From Lachnospiraceae bacterium MD335 (GTDB taxonomy: Bacteria; Bacillota; Clostridia; Lachnospirales; Lachnospiraceae): a stretch of 64,000 nucleotides of DNA. The stretch covers positions 484,802 through 548,801 of the forward strand of contig KE159630.1 in NCBI GenBank assembly GCA_000403335.2, in the 5' to 3' direction. Below the pieces are notes generated by a model. That model saw only the letters and a program-made list of their open reading frames with translations. It did not search any database and had not been told where the DNA came from. Both the position numbers and the translations under genes were made by a program. This document shows, in pieces, positions 8,023 through 17,802 of this stretch (within the stretch, counting starts at the first letter, position 1; every line of letters begins with the position of its first letter).

Positions 8023-9765
8023 ATGTTTAAAACATTGGTAAAATACATTGGAGAATTTAAACGGGATGCCGTACTCACTCCTGTTCTTGTGGTTATGGAA
8101 GTAATCATGGAAGTGATCATTCCCATTATAATGGCGGTTATTATTGACTATGGTTTGGAAAGCAGGAGTCTTGGGAAAGTTGTGCTGATTGGGCTTGCCA
8201 TGATTGTGGCGGCGATGCTGGCGTTGTGGTTTGGGGTGGAATCAGGCAGGACGGCTTCTAGTGCCAGTTCCGGGTTTGCCATGAATCTGAGGCAGGCAAT
8301 GTACGAGAAGATACAGACCTTTTCTTTCTCCAATATCGATAAATTTTCTACAGCAGGACTTGTGACTAGAATGACGACAGACGTGATGAACGTACAGCAG
8401 GCGTTCCAAATGTCCATCCGTATCTGCGTGAGGGCGCCGATCATGCTGGTCAGTGCGATGATGATGACATTTATGATACACCCTCGTTTTGCCCGTATTT
8501 TTTTGGTGGTGATCGTCTGTCTGGCAGCCGTGCTTGCCCTGATTTCATCGAAGGCAAATCCGACTTTAAGGAAAGTTTTTCATCAATACGATGAATTGAA
8601 TGCAAAGGTGCAGGAAAATGTAAACGGAATACGGGTGGTAAAATCTTTTGTACGTGAAGATCATGAGATTGGACGGTTTGAAACGGAAAGTGAAAAAATC
8701 CGCAGCCTGTTTGTGAGCGCGGAAAAGCTGCTTGCGCTGAATTCCCCTGTCATGCAGTTTTCCATGTATTCATGTATTTTACTGATTTCATGGATGGGCG
8801 CGAAAATGATTATTGCGGGAAGCCTGACAGAAGGGCAGCTTATGAGTATGTTTACATACGTGATCAATATTCTGATCAGCCTGATGATGGTATCCATGAC
8901 GTTTGTGATGCTCATTATGTCAAGGGCATCGGGGGAAAGGATTTCTGAGGTGCTGACGGAGGAGCCGGATTTATTTAACGTTTCCCATGCGATCAGGGAG
9001 GTCGCGGATGGTTCTATTGATTTTGAACAGGTAGGTTTTGCGTATCCCTCCAATCCCGGTAAGGAAGTAATCAGCGATCTGGACCTTCATATCAGACCAG
9101 GAGAGACCATTGGCGTTCTTGGAGGAACCGGGAGCGCAAAGTCCACCTTTGCCGCTCTGATACCAAGGCTTTATGATGTGACAAGGGGCGAGGTGCGGGT
9201 TGGGGGCGTTCCGGTCAAGGATTATGACATGGCCAGTCTGCGGGACAGTGTGGCTGTGGTCCTCCAGAAAAATGTGCTCTTTTCCGGAACAATCAGAGAG
9301 AACCTGCGGTGGGGAAAAGAAGATGCAACGGATGATGAGATCATAAATGTGTGCCGGCTTGCCCAGGCGGATGAATTTATCCGGGATTTCCCGGCAGGGT
9401 ATGATACCTACATTGAGCGGGGCGGGGCAAATGTATCGGGCGGGCAGAAACAGAGGCTCTGTATTGCCAGAGCGCTTTTAAAGAAACCGAAAATCCTGAT
9501 CCTCGATGATTCCACAAGTGCAGTTGACACAAAGACGGATGCGCTGATCCGCAGGGCATTCAGGGAGAAGATACCGGATACCACAAAGATTATCATAGCC
9601 CAGAGAATCTCGTCGATTCAGGATGCGGACAGGATTTTGGTATTTGACAACGGCAGGATGAAATCAGTCGGCACCCATGAAGAACTGCTGGAAAGCAGCC
9701 CGATTTACAGAGAAATTTATGAGTCACAGACGAAGGAGGGCGGCGATGATGATAGTAGGGGATAA
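8023..9765 (+). CDS. ABC exporter half-transporter, degenerate ATPase site
   Basis: A 580-residue protein with six N-terminal membrane helices and a C-terminal ATPase domain. The Walker A is GGTGSAKST (G to A before the lysine, about residue 364), the signature is NVSGGQKQR (about 472), Walker B is ILILDDSTS with aspartate in place of the catalytic glutamate, and the switch loop is AQRISS with glutamine replacing histidine. These changes mark the degenerate half of a heterodimeric exporter; its intact signature would complete the active site of the partner encoded next. AGGAGG precedes ATG, and the gene overlaps its partner by 20 bases. Confidence 0.92.
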   Translation: MFKTLVKYIGEFKRDAVLTPVLVVMEVIMEVIIPIIMAVIIDYGLESRSLGKVVLIGLAMIVAAMLALWFGVESGRTASSASSGFAMNLRQAMYEKIQTFSFSNIDKFSTAGLVTRMTTDVMNVQQAFQMSIRICVRAPIMLVSAMMMTFMIHPRFARIFLVVIVCLAAVLALISSKANPTLRKVFHQYDELNAKVQENVNGIRVVKSFVREDHEIGRFETESEKIRSLFVSAEKLLALNSPVMQFSMYSCILLISWMGAKMIIAGSLTEGQLMSMFTYVINILISLMMVSMTFVMLIMSRASGERISEVLTEEPDLFNVSHAIREVADGSIDFEQVGFAYPSNPGKEVISDLDLHIRPGETIGVLGGTGSAKSTFAALIPRLYDVTRGEVRVGGVPVKDYDMASLRDSVAVVLQKNVLFSGTIRENLRWGKEDATDDEIINVCRLAQADEFIRDFPAGYDTYIERGGANVSGGQKQRLCIARALLKKPKILILDDSTSAVDTKTDALIRRAFREKIPDTTKIIIAQRISSIQDADRILVFDNGRMKSVGTHEELLESSPIYREIYESQTKEGGDDDSRG

Positions 9766-11623
9766 AAAGAATATGGGGGCGACGTTAAGGCGGCTGATTG
9801 CTTATATCCTGAAAGAATATAAATGGCAGTGCCTGTTGGTGGCGTTATGTATTCTGGTCAGCACTGTCGCGAATATCGGCGGCACTCTGTTCATGCGGAA
9901 CCTGATTGATGACTACATCCTGCCGTTTGTGAATCAGACACAGCCCGATTTGTCCCCTCTTTTCAAAGCATTGCTTGTGATGGCAGCAGTTTATTATACC
10001 GGCGTGTTCTGCACATGGGCTTATAACTATATTATGATTTATGTGTCGCAGGGAATGTTAAAGAAAGTAAGGGATGACCTGTTTCGTCACATGGAACATC
10101 TGCCCATCCGCTATTTTGACACAAAATCCCATGGGGACATCATGAGCATTTACACCAATGACACGGATACCCTGCGGCAGGTGATCAGCCAGAGTATGCC
10201 GCAGATGCTGTCCGCAGTGATCACGATTGTGGGTGTTTTTGTATCTATGCTGGTTTTAAGCCGTCCGCTGACACTGATCACGGTTGTGATGGTGGTCTGC
10301 ATGGTATTCGCAACGAGAACCATATCCTCAAAGAGCGGGCACTATTTTGTGAAGCAGCAGACGGACGTGGGAAGTCTGAACGGATACATAGAGGAAATGA
10401 TGGAAGGCTAGAAGGTAGTGAAGGTATTCTGCCATGAGAAAGCCTGTATACAGGATTTTAAGGATTTGAATGTAAAGCTGCGGGACAGTGCGAATAATGC
10501 GAACCGTTATGCCAGTATCCTGATGCCTGTGCTTGGCAACCTTGGGTATGTCAGCTATGCGGTGATTGCGATGGTCGGAGCCTGCCTGTCTATTTTTGGC
10601 GGGCAGATGACGCTTGGAACGCTGGCATCTTTCCTGCAGTTTTCCCGTTCCTTCAATCAGCCGATCTCGCAGCTTTCACAGCAGTTGAATTCTATCATCA
10701 TGGCAATCGCAGGAGCAGAGAGGATTTTTGGGCTGTTGGATGAGGAGCCGGAAAAGGATGGCGGATATGTAAAGCTGGTAAACGCACGTTATGATGAAAA
10801 GGGAAATCTGACGGAAGTTCCTGACAGGACGGGGATGTGGGCGTGGAAGCATTATCATAAGGCAGACAATACGACAACCTATCAGCTGATGCAGGGAGAT
10901 GTGGTTTTTGACCATGTGGACTTCGGCTATACGGAAGATAAGGAGATTCTGCATGATATTGAGATTTTCGCGAGACCAGGGCAGAAAGTAGCCTTTGTGG
11001 GAGCTACCGGCGCAGGAAAAACAACGATTACCAATCTGATCAACCGGTTTTATGATGTGCAGGATGGCAAGATCCGTTATGACGGCATCAATATCAATAA
11101 GATTAGGAAAGATGATCTGCGGCATTCTCTGGGGCTGGTACTGCAGGATACCCATTTGTTTACCGGTACTGTCATGGACAATATCCGGTATGGGAAATTG
11201 GATGCTACGGAAGCGGAAGTGATTCAGGCGGCAAAACTGGCAAATGCCCACGAATTTATTATGAAGCTTCCCGACGGGTATCAGACGGAACTAAAAGGAA
11301 GCGGGAACGGTCTTTCTCAGGGACAGCGTCAGCTTCTAGCGATTGCGAGAGTGGCGGTGGCTGATCCGCCGGTGCTGATTCTGGATGAGGCGACCTCCAG
11401 CATTGATACCCGCACGGAAAAAATCGTGCAGGACGGCATGGACCGGCTGATGAAAGGCAGGACGGTATTTGTGATCGCCCACAGACTTTCCACAATCAAA
11501 AATTCGGATGTGATCATGGTGCTGGATCACGGGAGGATTGTGGAGAGAGGAGATCATGACAGCTTGTTGGCAAAGCGGGGAATGTACTATCAGCTTTATA
11601 CCGGGAAACTGGAGCAGGAATAG
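9746..11623 (+). pseudogene. ABC exporter partner half, interrupted by an amber codon
   Basis: This reads as one 625-codon gene apart from TAG at 10409-10411 (codon 222), where YIEEMMEG is followed by the stop and then KVVKVFCHEK. The reading frame is otherwise intact. The C-terminal ATPase has canonical Walker A GATGAGKTT, Walker B LILDEATSS with the catalytic glutamate, and AHRLST with the switch histidine, but its signature is LSQGQRQ. It is therefore the catalytic partner of the previous gene. The ATG at 9746 follows GGAGGG. TAG differs from CAG by one base; either the exporter is inactivated or the base is an assembly error. TAG is used as an ordinary stop by neighbouring genes. Confidence 0.85.
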
Positions 11624-11699
11624 GTATTATCTGTCACGATTCAAATGATCAGAGCTGGATTGAAAAAGAAGTATAAAGTAAAGAAAGGATGGCGCTTAT

Positions 11700-11804
11700 A
11701 TGGACACAATGGCAAAAATTAAATTATTGGAGGACAGGCTTCGAAAGCTGTCTTCCAGTGAAAAGAAAATAATGGGGTGTGCAGAAAGATTGCAGGACTT
11801 GTGA
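11700..11804 (+). CDS. Short ORF of uncertain reality
   Basis: A 34-residue frame starting MDTMAKIKLLEDRLRKL, preceded by AAGAAAGGATGG. It is charged and probably helical. It overlaps the recombinase relic in another frame, so it may be a fragment of the same decayed element rather than a working gene. Confidence 0.25.
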   Translation: MDTMAKIKLLEDRLRKLSSSEKKIMGCAERLQDL

Positions 11805-11866
11805 AGTGTGCTGACTGCGGCTGGTCGCTTAGTTTTGCCACAAAGAAACAGTCCATGCCTGATTAA
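11783..11866 (+). pseudogene. Serine recombinase relic (zinc-ribbon region)
   Basis: The frame reads RKIAGLVKCADCGWSLSF then ATKKQSMPD and stops. The CxxC pair in the context GLVKCADCGWSL is typical of the zinc beta-ribbon of large serine recombinases from integrative elements. There is no start codon or catalytic domain, and no second CxxC pair. It marks the right flank of the exporter cluster. Confidence 0.6.
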
Positions 11867-12303
11867 CAGTAAAAGCTTGGAATACATTTCAATACAAAAG
11901 ATTTGCACTTGTGTCATCAGTGATGCAGGTGCTTTTTGTTTTTTACGCACCTATATATTTGTTTCCGCCGGAAGTATAAAAAGAATTTTTTGTTTTCTCT
12001 TCAAATATATCGCAAAATAAGCGTCAATATGTTATGGTTAAGTAGCATAATTGTTTTATAAAATGTGCGGAGGCGGAAATTATTTTATACAAAAAGCGGT
12101 AAACAGTACCTTTCTTAAAATTCGATTCGCATGGTTATGGGAGAAAGCTGAAATTTTAACCAGTGTGATAAGCGATGTATTTTGGATTGGGTCAAGGGCT
12201 TGCGGCAAGTAGTTGTTGATTGGGGACTGTAATAAAATTAAATTCCGCGTTATAGGCTGACAGGTTATTTGGAAGAGTAAAATTAGGATAGGAGAATACC
12301 AAA
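11867..12303. other. Non-coding gap after the exporter cluster
   Basis: A 437-base AT-rich stretch. The only feature I can support is the terminator at 11905-11943. A 49-codon open frame at 12063-12212 has no ribosome binding site and no recognisable motif. The last 20 bases hold the GGAG of the VOC gene. Confidence 0.5.
11905..11943 (+). terminator. Rho-independent terminator
   Basis: An 11-bp stem including G-U pairs, GCACTTGTGTC with GATGCAGGTGC, followed by TTTTTGTTTTTT. It would end transcripts from the exporter cluster. Confidence 0.8.
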
Positions 12304-12696
12304 ATGAAATTAAACGCAATTCATCATGTTGCGATTATCGTATCCGATATTGAGGCAGCAAAGGACTTTTATGTCAAAAAACTTGGTTTTGAGGTTATCC
12401 GGGAAAATTATCGGGAGCAGAGAAACGATTGGAAACTGGACCTGAGAATTGGAGACGGCGCAGAAGCAATCGAACTGGAAATTTTTGCGGAGTTAAATCC
12501 GCCGAAGCGTGTTACCCGACCGGAAGCATGCGGTCTGCGCCATTTGGCGTTTCGCGTGGAGGATATTGAAGAAGCCGTTGCGGAATTGGAAAAGTGCGGA
12601 ATTGAATGTGAACCAATCCGGTATGATGAATATACGCAGAATAGAATGACATTTTTCTTTGATCCGGACGGACTTCCGCTGGAGCTGCATGAGTGA
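12304..12696 (+). CDS. VOC superfamily (glyoxalase-like) protein
   Basis: A 130-residue protein with two beta-alpha-beta-beta-beta repeats of the vicinal-oxygen-chelate fold. Likely metal ligands are His8/His9 in AIHHVAII, a mid-chain glutamate in the AIELE stretch, His in LRHLAFRV, and Glu in GLPLELHE near the C terminus. It resembles the YaeR/SMU1112c group, whose substrate is not established. GGAG precedes ATG. It stands alone between the exporter cluster and def. Confidence 0.85.
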   Translation: MKLNAIHHVAIIVSDIEAAKDFYVKKLGFEVIRENYREQRNDWKLDLRIGDGAEAIELEIFAELNPPKRVTRPEACGLRHLAFRVEDIEEAVAELEKCGIECEPIRYDEYTQNRMTFFFDPDGLPLELHE

Positions 12697-12837
12697 AGCG
12701 CTAATTTATATTTTATGAAATTCCGTCTTGTCAGAACCTTGCTAAATTTGCCCGAATGTTGTAAACTGTATTAATGTTCACATAAGAATGTGGATGAACA
12801 GTTCGGAATATTATTGGATAGATTATTAAAAAATTAA

Positions 12838-12864
12838 GGAAGCGCTGCTTCAGTCAGTGCTTCC
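12838..12864. other. Hairpin upstream of def
   Basis: GGAAGCGCTG (12838-12847) and CAGTGCTTCC (12855-12864) form a 10-bp stem with one G-U pair and a seven-base loop. There is no T tract, so it is not a classical terminator; it could protect or shape the def leader. Confidence 0.45.
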
Positions 12865-12902
12865 CTGAGAAACTATATGGAGACAGAAAGGTAAGAAGAA
12901 AC

Positions 12903-13379
12903 ATGGCGATTAGAACGGTCAGGGAAATAGGAGATCCTGTATTGAACAAAATTTCAAAGGAGGTAAAGGAAATTACGCCTCGTGTACAGGACTTAATTGA
13001 CGATATGTTTGAAACGATGTACGAGTCCAACGGTGTGGGACTTGCCGCCGTTCAGGTGGGGGTTTTGAAACGAATTGTGGTGATTGATACGACGGGGGAA
13101 GACCCGATGCTGTTAATCAATCCGCGCATTTTGGAGGAGAGCGGAGAGCAGGAAGGAAACGAAGCGTGTCTTAGCGTGCCCGGAAAGGCAGGGAGCGTGA
13201 AACGTCCCAATTACGTCAAGGTTGAGGCGCAGGACGAGGATTTGAATACGTTTATTATAGAAGGGGAGGAGCTTGTCGCAAGAGCGCTCTGCCATGAAAT
13301 CGAACATTTGGACGGACATCTGTATGTGGAACGGGTAGATGGCCCGCTCTTTGACGTGGAGCCCGAGGAAGAAGATTGA
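12903..13379 (+). CDS. def: Peptide deformylase
   Basis: A metallo-hydrolase of 158 residues that removes the formyl group from nascent N termini. Motif 1 is GVGLAAVQVG, motif 2 is EACLSVPG (alanine where EGCLS is most usual, cysteine ligand kept), and motif 3 is HEIEHLDG with the two histidine ligands. fmt lies 143 bases downstream, so the formylation and deformylation genes are adjacent as in many Firmicutes. Confidence 0.95.
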   Translation: MAIRTVREIGDPVLNKISKEVKEITPRVQDLIDDMFETMYESNGVGLAAVQVGVLKRIVVIDTTGEDPMLLINPRILEESGEQEGNEACLSVPGKAGSVKRPNYVKVEAQDEDLNTFIIEGEELVARALCHEIEHLDGHLYVERVDGPLFDVEPEEED

Positions 13380-13471
13380 ATATATCCATTTTGTGAAACG
13401 AATTTAGCCGTTTTGTAAATATTGTGTAAAGACGTAAATTCGCGGATTTTGATAAAAACGGAGGTAAAGAT

Positions 13472-13512
13472 TGTGCTGCCAAGCACAAACTTGCAGGCTA
13501 TGAAAGGAGCAT
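13472..13512 (+). repeat. Degenerate partial copy of the leader repeat (upstream of fmt)
   Basis: ATTGTGCTGCCAAGCACAA then ACTTGCAGG precedes AAAGGAG. It resembles the 3' half of the leader repeat: a GTGCT module, CTTGCAGG, then a Shine-Dalgarno. It is too diverged to be certain. TTGTGCT and AGCACAA form a small hairpin. Confidence 0.35.
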
Positions 13513-13522
13513 GGTTATAATA

Positions 13523-14458
13523 ATGAAAGTCATTTTCATGGGAACGCCCGACTTTTCCGTGGGTGCGCTGGAGGCGCTTGTCGCTGCGGGGCATGAGGTG
13601 GTGCTGGCGGTGACGCAGCCCGACAAGGCGAAGGGAAGAAGCGGGCAGATGCAGTATCCGCCTGTGAAGGAATGTGCGCTGAAACACGGTATTCCGGTGT
13701 TTCAGCCGGTAAAAGTAAAGACGCCGGAGTCGGTCGAAGAACTCCGAAAATATGAGGCGGACATTTTTGTGGTAGCGGCATTCGGGCAGATTTTGTCAAA
13801 GGAAATTTTAACCATGCCGCGATTTGGATGTGTGAATATCCATGCATCGCTTTTGCCCAAATACAGGGGTGCATCGCCGATTAACTGGTGTATTATCAAC
13901 GGTGAGCAGGAAACAGGCGTCACGATTATGCAGATGGACGAGGGCGTTGATACGGGGGATATTCTGACGGCGGTAACGGTTCCGGTTGCGGAGGACGAAA
14001 CGGCGGAGAGCTTATTTGAAAAACTTTCCGAAGCAGGCGCAAAACTGATTGTCGATACCCTTCCCAAATTAGAGCGCGGTGAGATTACACCGGTCAGGCA
14101 AAACGATGCGGAAAGCTCGCACACAAAAATGATGGGCAAGTCGCTTGGAAGGATTGACTGGAATAAGAGTGCGGTGGAAATTGAACGCCTTGTACGCGGT
14201 TTAAATTCATGGCCAAGTGCATACACTTACATCAATGGAAAGAGCGTTAAGCTGTGGCGCTGTGCGGTGGCGGACAACGATTTTGACGGCAGGAAACAGG
14301 CAGGGGAGATTGTAAACGTCACAAAGGAGACGATTGAGGTTGCGTGCGGTAAAGGCATTTTGCGTATTTGCGAGCTGCAGCTGGAAGGGAAAAAGCGCAT
14401 GGATGCAAAAACGTTTCTTCTTGGAAATCCGTGGAAAGCAGGAATGTGCTTTGATTAA
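13523..14458 (+). CDS. fmt: Methionyl-tRNA formyltransferase
   Basis: Transfers formyl from 10-formyl-THF to initiator Met-tRNA. The 311-residue protein begins MKVIFMGTPDFSV. The formyl-donor site is seen as NIHASLLPKYRGASPINW, with catalytic Asn, His and (downstream) Asp in MDEGVDTGDIL; a C-terminal tRNA-binding domain follows. I use ATG 13523 because family members start there and AAAGGAG is placed better than for the in-frame ATG 13511, which would leave only one base of spacing. Confidence 0.95.
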   Translation: MKVIFMGTPDFSVGALEALVAAGHEVVLAVTQPDKAKGRSGQMQYPPVKECALKHGIPVFQPVKVKTPESVEELRKYEADIFVVAAFGQILSKEILTMPRFGCVNIHASLLPKYRGASPINWCIINGEQETGVTIMQMDEGVDTGDILTAVTVPVAEDETAESLFEKLSEAGAKLIVDTLPKLERGEITPVRQNDAESSHTKMMGKSLGRIDWNKSAVEIERLVRGLNSWPSAYTYINGKSVKLWRCAVADNDFDGRKQAGEIVNVTKETIEVACGKGILRICELQLEGKKRMDAKTFLLGNPWKAGMCFD

Positions 14459-14495
14459 AGTAACAGGATAGGACGGAGAAAGGAGTAAGGTGATA

Positions 14496-14577
14496 CTGTG
14501 AAAAATAAATTTTTCACAGGGCAAATTTGTGCTTGCGCCCAAATTTGCAGGCACATCAAGAATGGAGGATTACTATG
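14496..14577 (+). repeat. Interspersed leader repeat, copy 2 (upstream of Zn peptidase)
   Basis: CTGTGAAAAATAAATTTTTCACAG forms the first hairpin. GCAAATTTG (14521-14529) and CAAATTTGC form the second, flanking the TGCTTGCGCC core. The element ends ATGGAGGATTACT-ATG, so it contains the ribosome binding site and start codon of the next gene. The segment GGATTACTATGATA is identical in copy 3. Confidence 0.8.
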
Positions 14578-15279
14578 ATATATCCGTATGGATTTTATTT
14601 TGACTGGACTTATATTCTCGTGCTGATTGGCGCGATTGTTTCCATGATTGCGTCCGCGCGGGTCAGTTCCACGTTTCATAAATATGCGCGGGAGCGCAGC
14701 CGTTCGGGCATGACAGGCGCACAGGCGGCGGAGATGATTTTGCACAACAACGGGATTTACGATGTGCGGGTGGAGCATGTGAGAGGCGATTTGACCGACC
14801 ACTATGATCCGCGCACAAAAACCGTGCGTCTTTCCGACAGTGTATACGGTTCGACGTCGGTGGCGGCAATCGGCGTGGCGGCGCACGAGTGCGGTCATGT
14901 GATGCAGCATAATGAAAGCTATGCGCCGCTCAAGGTGCGTACCATGCTTGTGCCTGCGGCAAATATCGGTTCGCAGCTTGGCATTCCGATTATTTTGTTG
15001 GGCGTTTTATTTGGCAGTAGCTCACTGCTTATCAATATCGGCATTTGGGTATTTTCGCTTGCAGTGCTGTTTCAGATTGTGACGCTTCCGGTGGAGTTTG
15101 ACGCGTCGAGAAGAGCGCTTGTGTGCATTGAGCAATACGGGATTGTGACAAGGGAGGAACAGGCAAAAAGCGCGAAGGTGCTGCGTGCGGCGGCGCTTAC
15201 GTATGTGGCGGCGGCAGCGGCGTCTGTATTGCAGCTTTTGCGGTTAATCCTTTTATTTGGAAACAGAAGAGATGATTAG
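14575..15279 (+). CDS. Zinc metallopeptidase, membrane-bound
   Basis: A 234-residue protein of the neutral zinc metallopeptidase family (Zn_peptidase_2 type). It has an N-terminal helix, the site HECGHVMQ (HExxH-type zinc ligands), two or three further membrane segments and FDASRRAL, the conserved third-ligand region. ATG 14575 is fixed by GGAGG in the leader repeat. It lies in a run of translation genes (def, fmt, rsmB, rlmN); its substrate is unknown. Confidence 0.85.
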   Translation: MIYPYGFYFDWTYILVLIGAIVSMIASARVSSTFHKYARERSRSGMTGAQAAEMILHNNGIYDVRVEHVRGDLTDHYDPRTKTVRLSDSVYGSTSVAAIGVAAHECGHVMQHNESYAPLKVRTMLVPAANIGSQLGIPIILLGVLFGSSSLLINIGIWVFSLAVLFQIVTLPVEFDASRRALVCIEQYGIVTREEQAKSAKVLRAAALTYVAAAAASVLQLLRLILLFGNRRDD

Positions 15280-15319
15280 AACGCAGGGACGGCGTTCTTT
15301 ATATGGAGAATAAAATAGA

Positions 15320-16714
15320 ATGGAAAACGTAAATCTGCGCCTGCTTGTGCTGGAGATGCTGATGGAGGTTACGGAAAACCGAAACGGCGGGACATATTCC
15401 CACATAGCGGTGCGCGATGTTTTGAAGAAATATAATTACCTTTCACAGCAGGAAAAGTCGTTTTTGAAACGGCTGTTTGAGGGAACGCTGGAGCGGATGA
15501 TAACGCTTGATTTTGTGATAAACCAGTATTCCAAAGTAAAGACGGACAAGATGAAGCCGCAAATTCGTGCGATTTTGCGGCTTAGTGTTTATCAGATTTT
15601 GTATATGGACGCCGTGCCCGATGCGGCGGCGTGCAACGAGGCAGTGAAGCTTGCACAGAAGAAGGGCTTCGCGACGCTAAAAGGTTTTGTGAACGGCGTG
15701 CTTCGCAATATTGCAAAAAATAAAGACACGATTGCGTATCCAGATTTGTCCGTAAAGTATTCGATGCCTGAATGGATTGTCAAACTTTGGACAAGCGAGC
15801 TTGGGGAGGAGAAGACGCATGCCGTTTTGGAGGGATTGCTTGCAGAGCACCCCGTCACAATACGTCTGCGTGACAAATCCATAAAAGAGGCGCTGCAAAA
15901 GGCGCTTGCGGTGCGCGGCGGGAGAATGACGGACCATCCATACCTGCAGAATGTATACAAAATCGAAAAGACAGACGATATGAAGACGCTTCCGCAGTAT
16001 AAGGAGGGCGCGTTTGTGGTGCAGGACGCAAGCAGTATGCTTGCGGTGCGGGCTGTCTTTGCCGACGGGTTTTTCACGGAAAAAAGGGCGGAGGACAAGA
16101 AAATCCATGTTGCGGACATCTGCGCCGCGCCCGGCGGAAAATCCATGTTCATAGCGGATTTGCTGCGGGATATGGGTGCCGATTGGGACGATTTCCAAAT
16201 TGAGGCGAGGGATATTTCGCAGCAGAAGGTTGTGCTGATGCAAGAGAATTTTGCACGCTGCGGCTTTTCAAAAGACAGCGTATCTGCCGCGGTCTGCGAT
16301 GCGCTGGCGTGTGATGAGCAGGAAACGGCAGACATCGTAATTGCCGACGTGCCGTGTTCGGGACTTGGCGTGATTGGAAAAAAGCGGGATATAAAGTATC
16401 GTGTAACGCAGGGGCAGCTTGCAGAGCTTGTAACGCTGCAAAGGCGTATTTTGGAGACGGCAGTCAAAATGTTAAAGCCGGGTGGAAGACTGCTGTTTAG
16501 CACCTGTACGATAAACCGTGCGGAAAATGAAGAAAATTTTGAATGGCTGATAAAGGAACTGAAAATGACACCTGTGTCATTTTTTGACACACTGCCAAAC
16601 TGTCTGCAAACGCAGCAGTCGCGGACTGTGGAAACGGCGAAACAGGGGTATTTACAGCTTTTGCCCAAGATACACGATACGGACGGATTTTTTATCAGCG
16701 TTTTGGAAAAATAG
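15320..16714 (+). CDS. rsmB: 16S rRNA (cytosine-967-C5)-methyltransferase
   Basis: A SAM-dependent rRNA methyltransferase of 464 residues. A NusB-like RNA-binding N-terminal domain (about residues 1-140) precedes the Rossmann methyltransferase. Motif I is ICAAPGGKSMF, motif IV is DVPCSGLG and motif VI is FSTCTINRAENEE with the catalytic cysteine. A GGAG sits upstream. It precedes rlmN by 35 bases. Confidence 0.93.
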   Translation: MENVNLRLLVLEMLMEVTENRNGGTYSHIAVRDVLKKYNYLSQQEKSFLKRLFEGTLERMITLDFVINQYSKVKTDKMKPQIRAILRLSVYQILYMDAVPDAAACNEAVKLAQKKGFATLKGFVNGVLRNIAKNKDTIAYPDLSVKYSMPEWIVKLWTSELGEEKTHAVLEGLLAEHPVTIRLRDKSIKEALQKALAVRGGRMTDHPYLQNVYKIEKTDDMKTLPQYKEGAFVVQDASSMLAVRAVFADGFFTEKRAEDKKIHVADICAAPGGKSMFIADLLRDMGADWDDFQIEARDISQQKVVLMQENFARCGFSKDSVSAAVCDALACDEQETADIVIADVPCSGLGVIGKKRDIKYRVTQGQLAELVTLQRRILETAVKMLKPGGRLLFSTCTINRAENEENFEWLIKELKMTPVSFFDTLPNCLQTQQSRTVETAKQGYLQLLPKIHDTDGFFISVLEK

Positions 16715-16749
16715 GGCGGCAGACGGTGAAAGGAGCAGGGTCTATAGAA

Positions 16750-17802
16750 ATGGAGTTTGGAGCGGATAAGACGGACGTCAAATCGCTGTCTTTGGAGGAA
16801 TTGCAAGCCGAGATGGTAAATATCGGCGAAAAGCCGTTTCGTGCAAAGCAGTTATATGAGTGGTTTCACAAAAAGCTTGCGAGGGATTATGACGAAATGA
16901 GGAATATTCCCAAAAGCCTGAAAGAAAAGCTGGAAAGCGGATATACATACACGTCCCTGAAAATCGTGGAGGTACAGACTTCCCAAATTGACGGTACAAA
17001 AAAGTATCTGTTTTCGCTTGCGGACGGCAATTTGGTCGAGAGCGTGTGGATGCAGTATCATCACGGCAATTCTGTGTGCATTTCATCGCAGGTGGGGTGC
17101 CGTATGGGATGTAAATTCTGTGCGTCGACAATTGGCGGACTGGAGCGGGGGCTTACGCCCTCCGAGATGCTTGACCAAATTTATGCCATATCAAGGGACA
17201 CGGGGGAACGCGTTTCCAACGTGGTCGTGATGGGCACGGGGGAACCGCTTGACAATTATGACAGCCTTTTGCGGTTTATCAGACTGCTCACAGATGAAAA
17301 CGGACTGAATATCAGTCAACGCAATATCACCGTGTCAACCTGCGGCATTGTGGAAAACATGAAACGGCTTGCCGACGAAAATCTGCAGATTACGCTTGCG
17401 CTGTCGCTGCACGGCGCAACGCAGGAAAAACGCCGTGCGCTGATGCCGATTGCCGACAAATATGGACTGGACGAGGTGATTGCGGCGTGCAGCTGTTACT
17501 TTGAAAAGACGGGCAGACGCATTACGTTTGAGTACAGCCTGGTAGGCGGCGTTAACGATACTGACGAGGATGCCGAAAATCTGTGCAGTTTGGTGAAGGG
17601 ACTAAACTGCCATATCAACTTAATTCCCGTAAATCCCATAAAAGAACGGGATTTCGTCGAATCCGCGAAAGAGAATGTGATGCGTTTTAAAGAAAAACTG
17701 GAGCAAAGACACGTGACTGCCACCGTGCGCCGGGAAATGGGCAGGGATATTGACGGGGCGTGCGGACAGCTTCGGAGGCGGTACGCAAAGGCAGGACGAT
17801 AA
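16750..17802 (+). CDS. rlmN: Dual-specificity 23S rRNA A2503 / tRNA methyltransferase RlmN
   Basis: A radical SAM enzyme that methylates C2 of A2503 in 23S rRNA. The [4Fe-4S] ligands are in CRMGCKFC, the SAM-binding GTGEP is seen as MGTGEPLDNYD, and the C-terminal catalytic cysteine lies in GRDIDGACGQLRRR. About 350 residues is typical. ATG 16750 is preferred over GTG 16726, which overlaps its own AAAGGAG; the spacing to 16750 is somewhat long. Confidence 0.95.
   Translation: MEFGADKTDVKSLSLEELQAEMVNIGEKPFRAKQLYEWFHKKLARDYDEMRNIPKSLKEKLESGYTYTSLKIVEVQTSQIDGTKKYLFSLADGNLVESVWMQYHHGNSVCISSQVGCRMGCKFCASTIGGLERGLTPSEMLDQIYAISRDTGERVSNVVVMGTGEPLDNYDSLLRFIRLLTDENGLNISQRNITVSTCGIVENMKRLADENLQITLALSLHGATQEKRRALMPIADKYGLDEVIAACSCYFEKTGRRITFEYSLVGGVNDTDEDAENLCSLVKGLNCHINLIPVNPIKERDFVESAKENVMRFKEKLEQRHVTATVRREMGRDIDGACGQLRRRYAKAGR

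Noticed and set aside
10409..10411. Amber read-through or pyrrolysine at the ABC exporter stop
   Set aside because: TAG is used as a normal stop by adjacent genes (for example 7934 and 11623), and no pyl genes or hairpin signal are visible. A point mutation or base error is simpler.
12063..12212. 49-codon ORF before the VOC gene
   Set aside because: No ribosome binding site, no motif and AT-rich flanks; open frames of this length are expected by chance.
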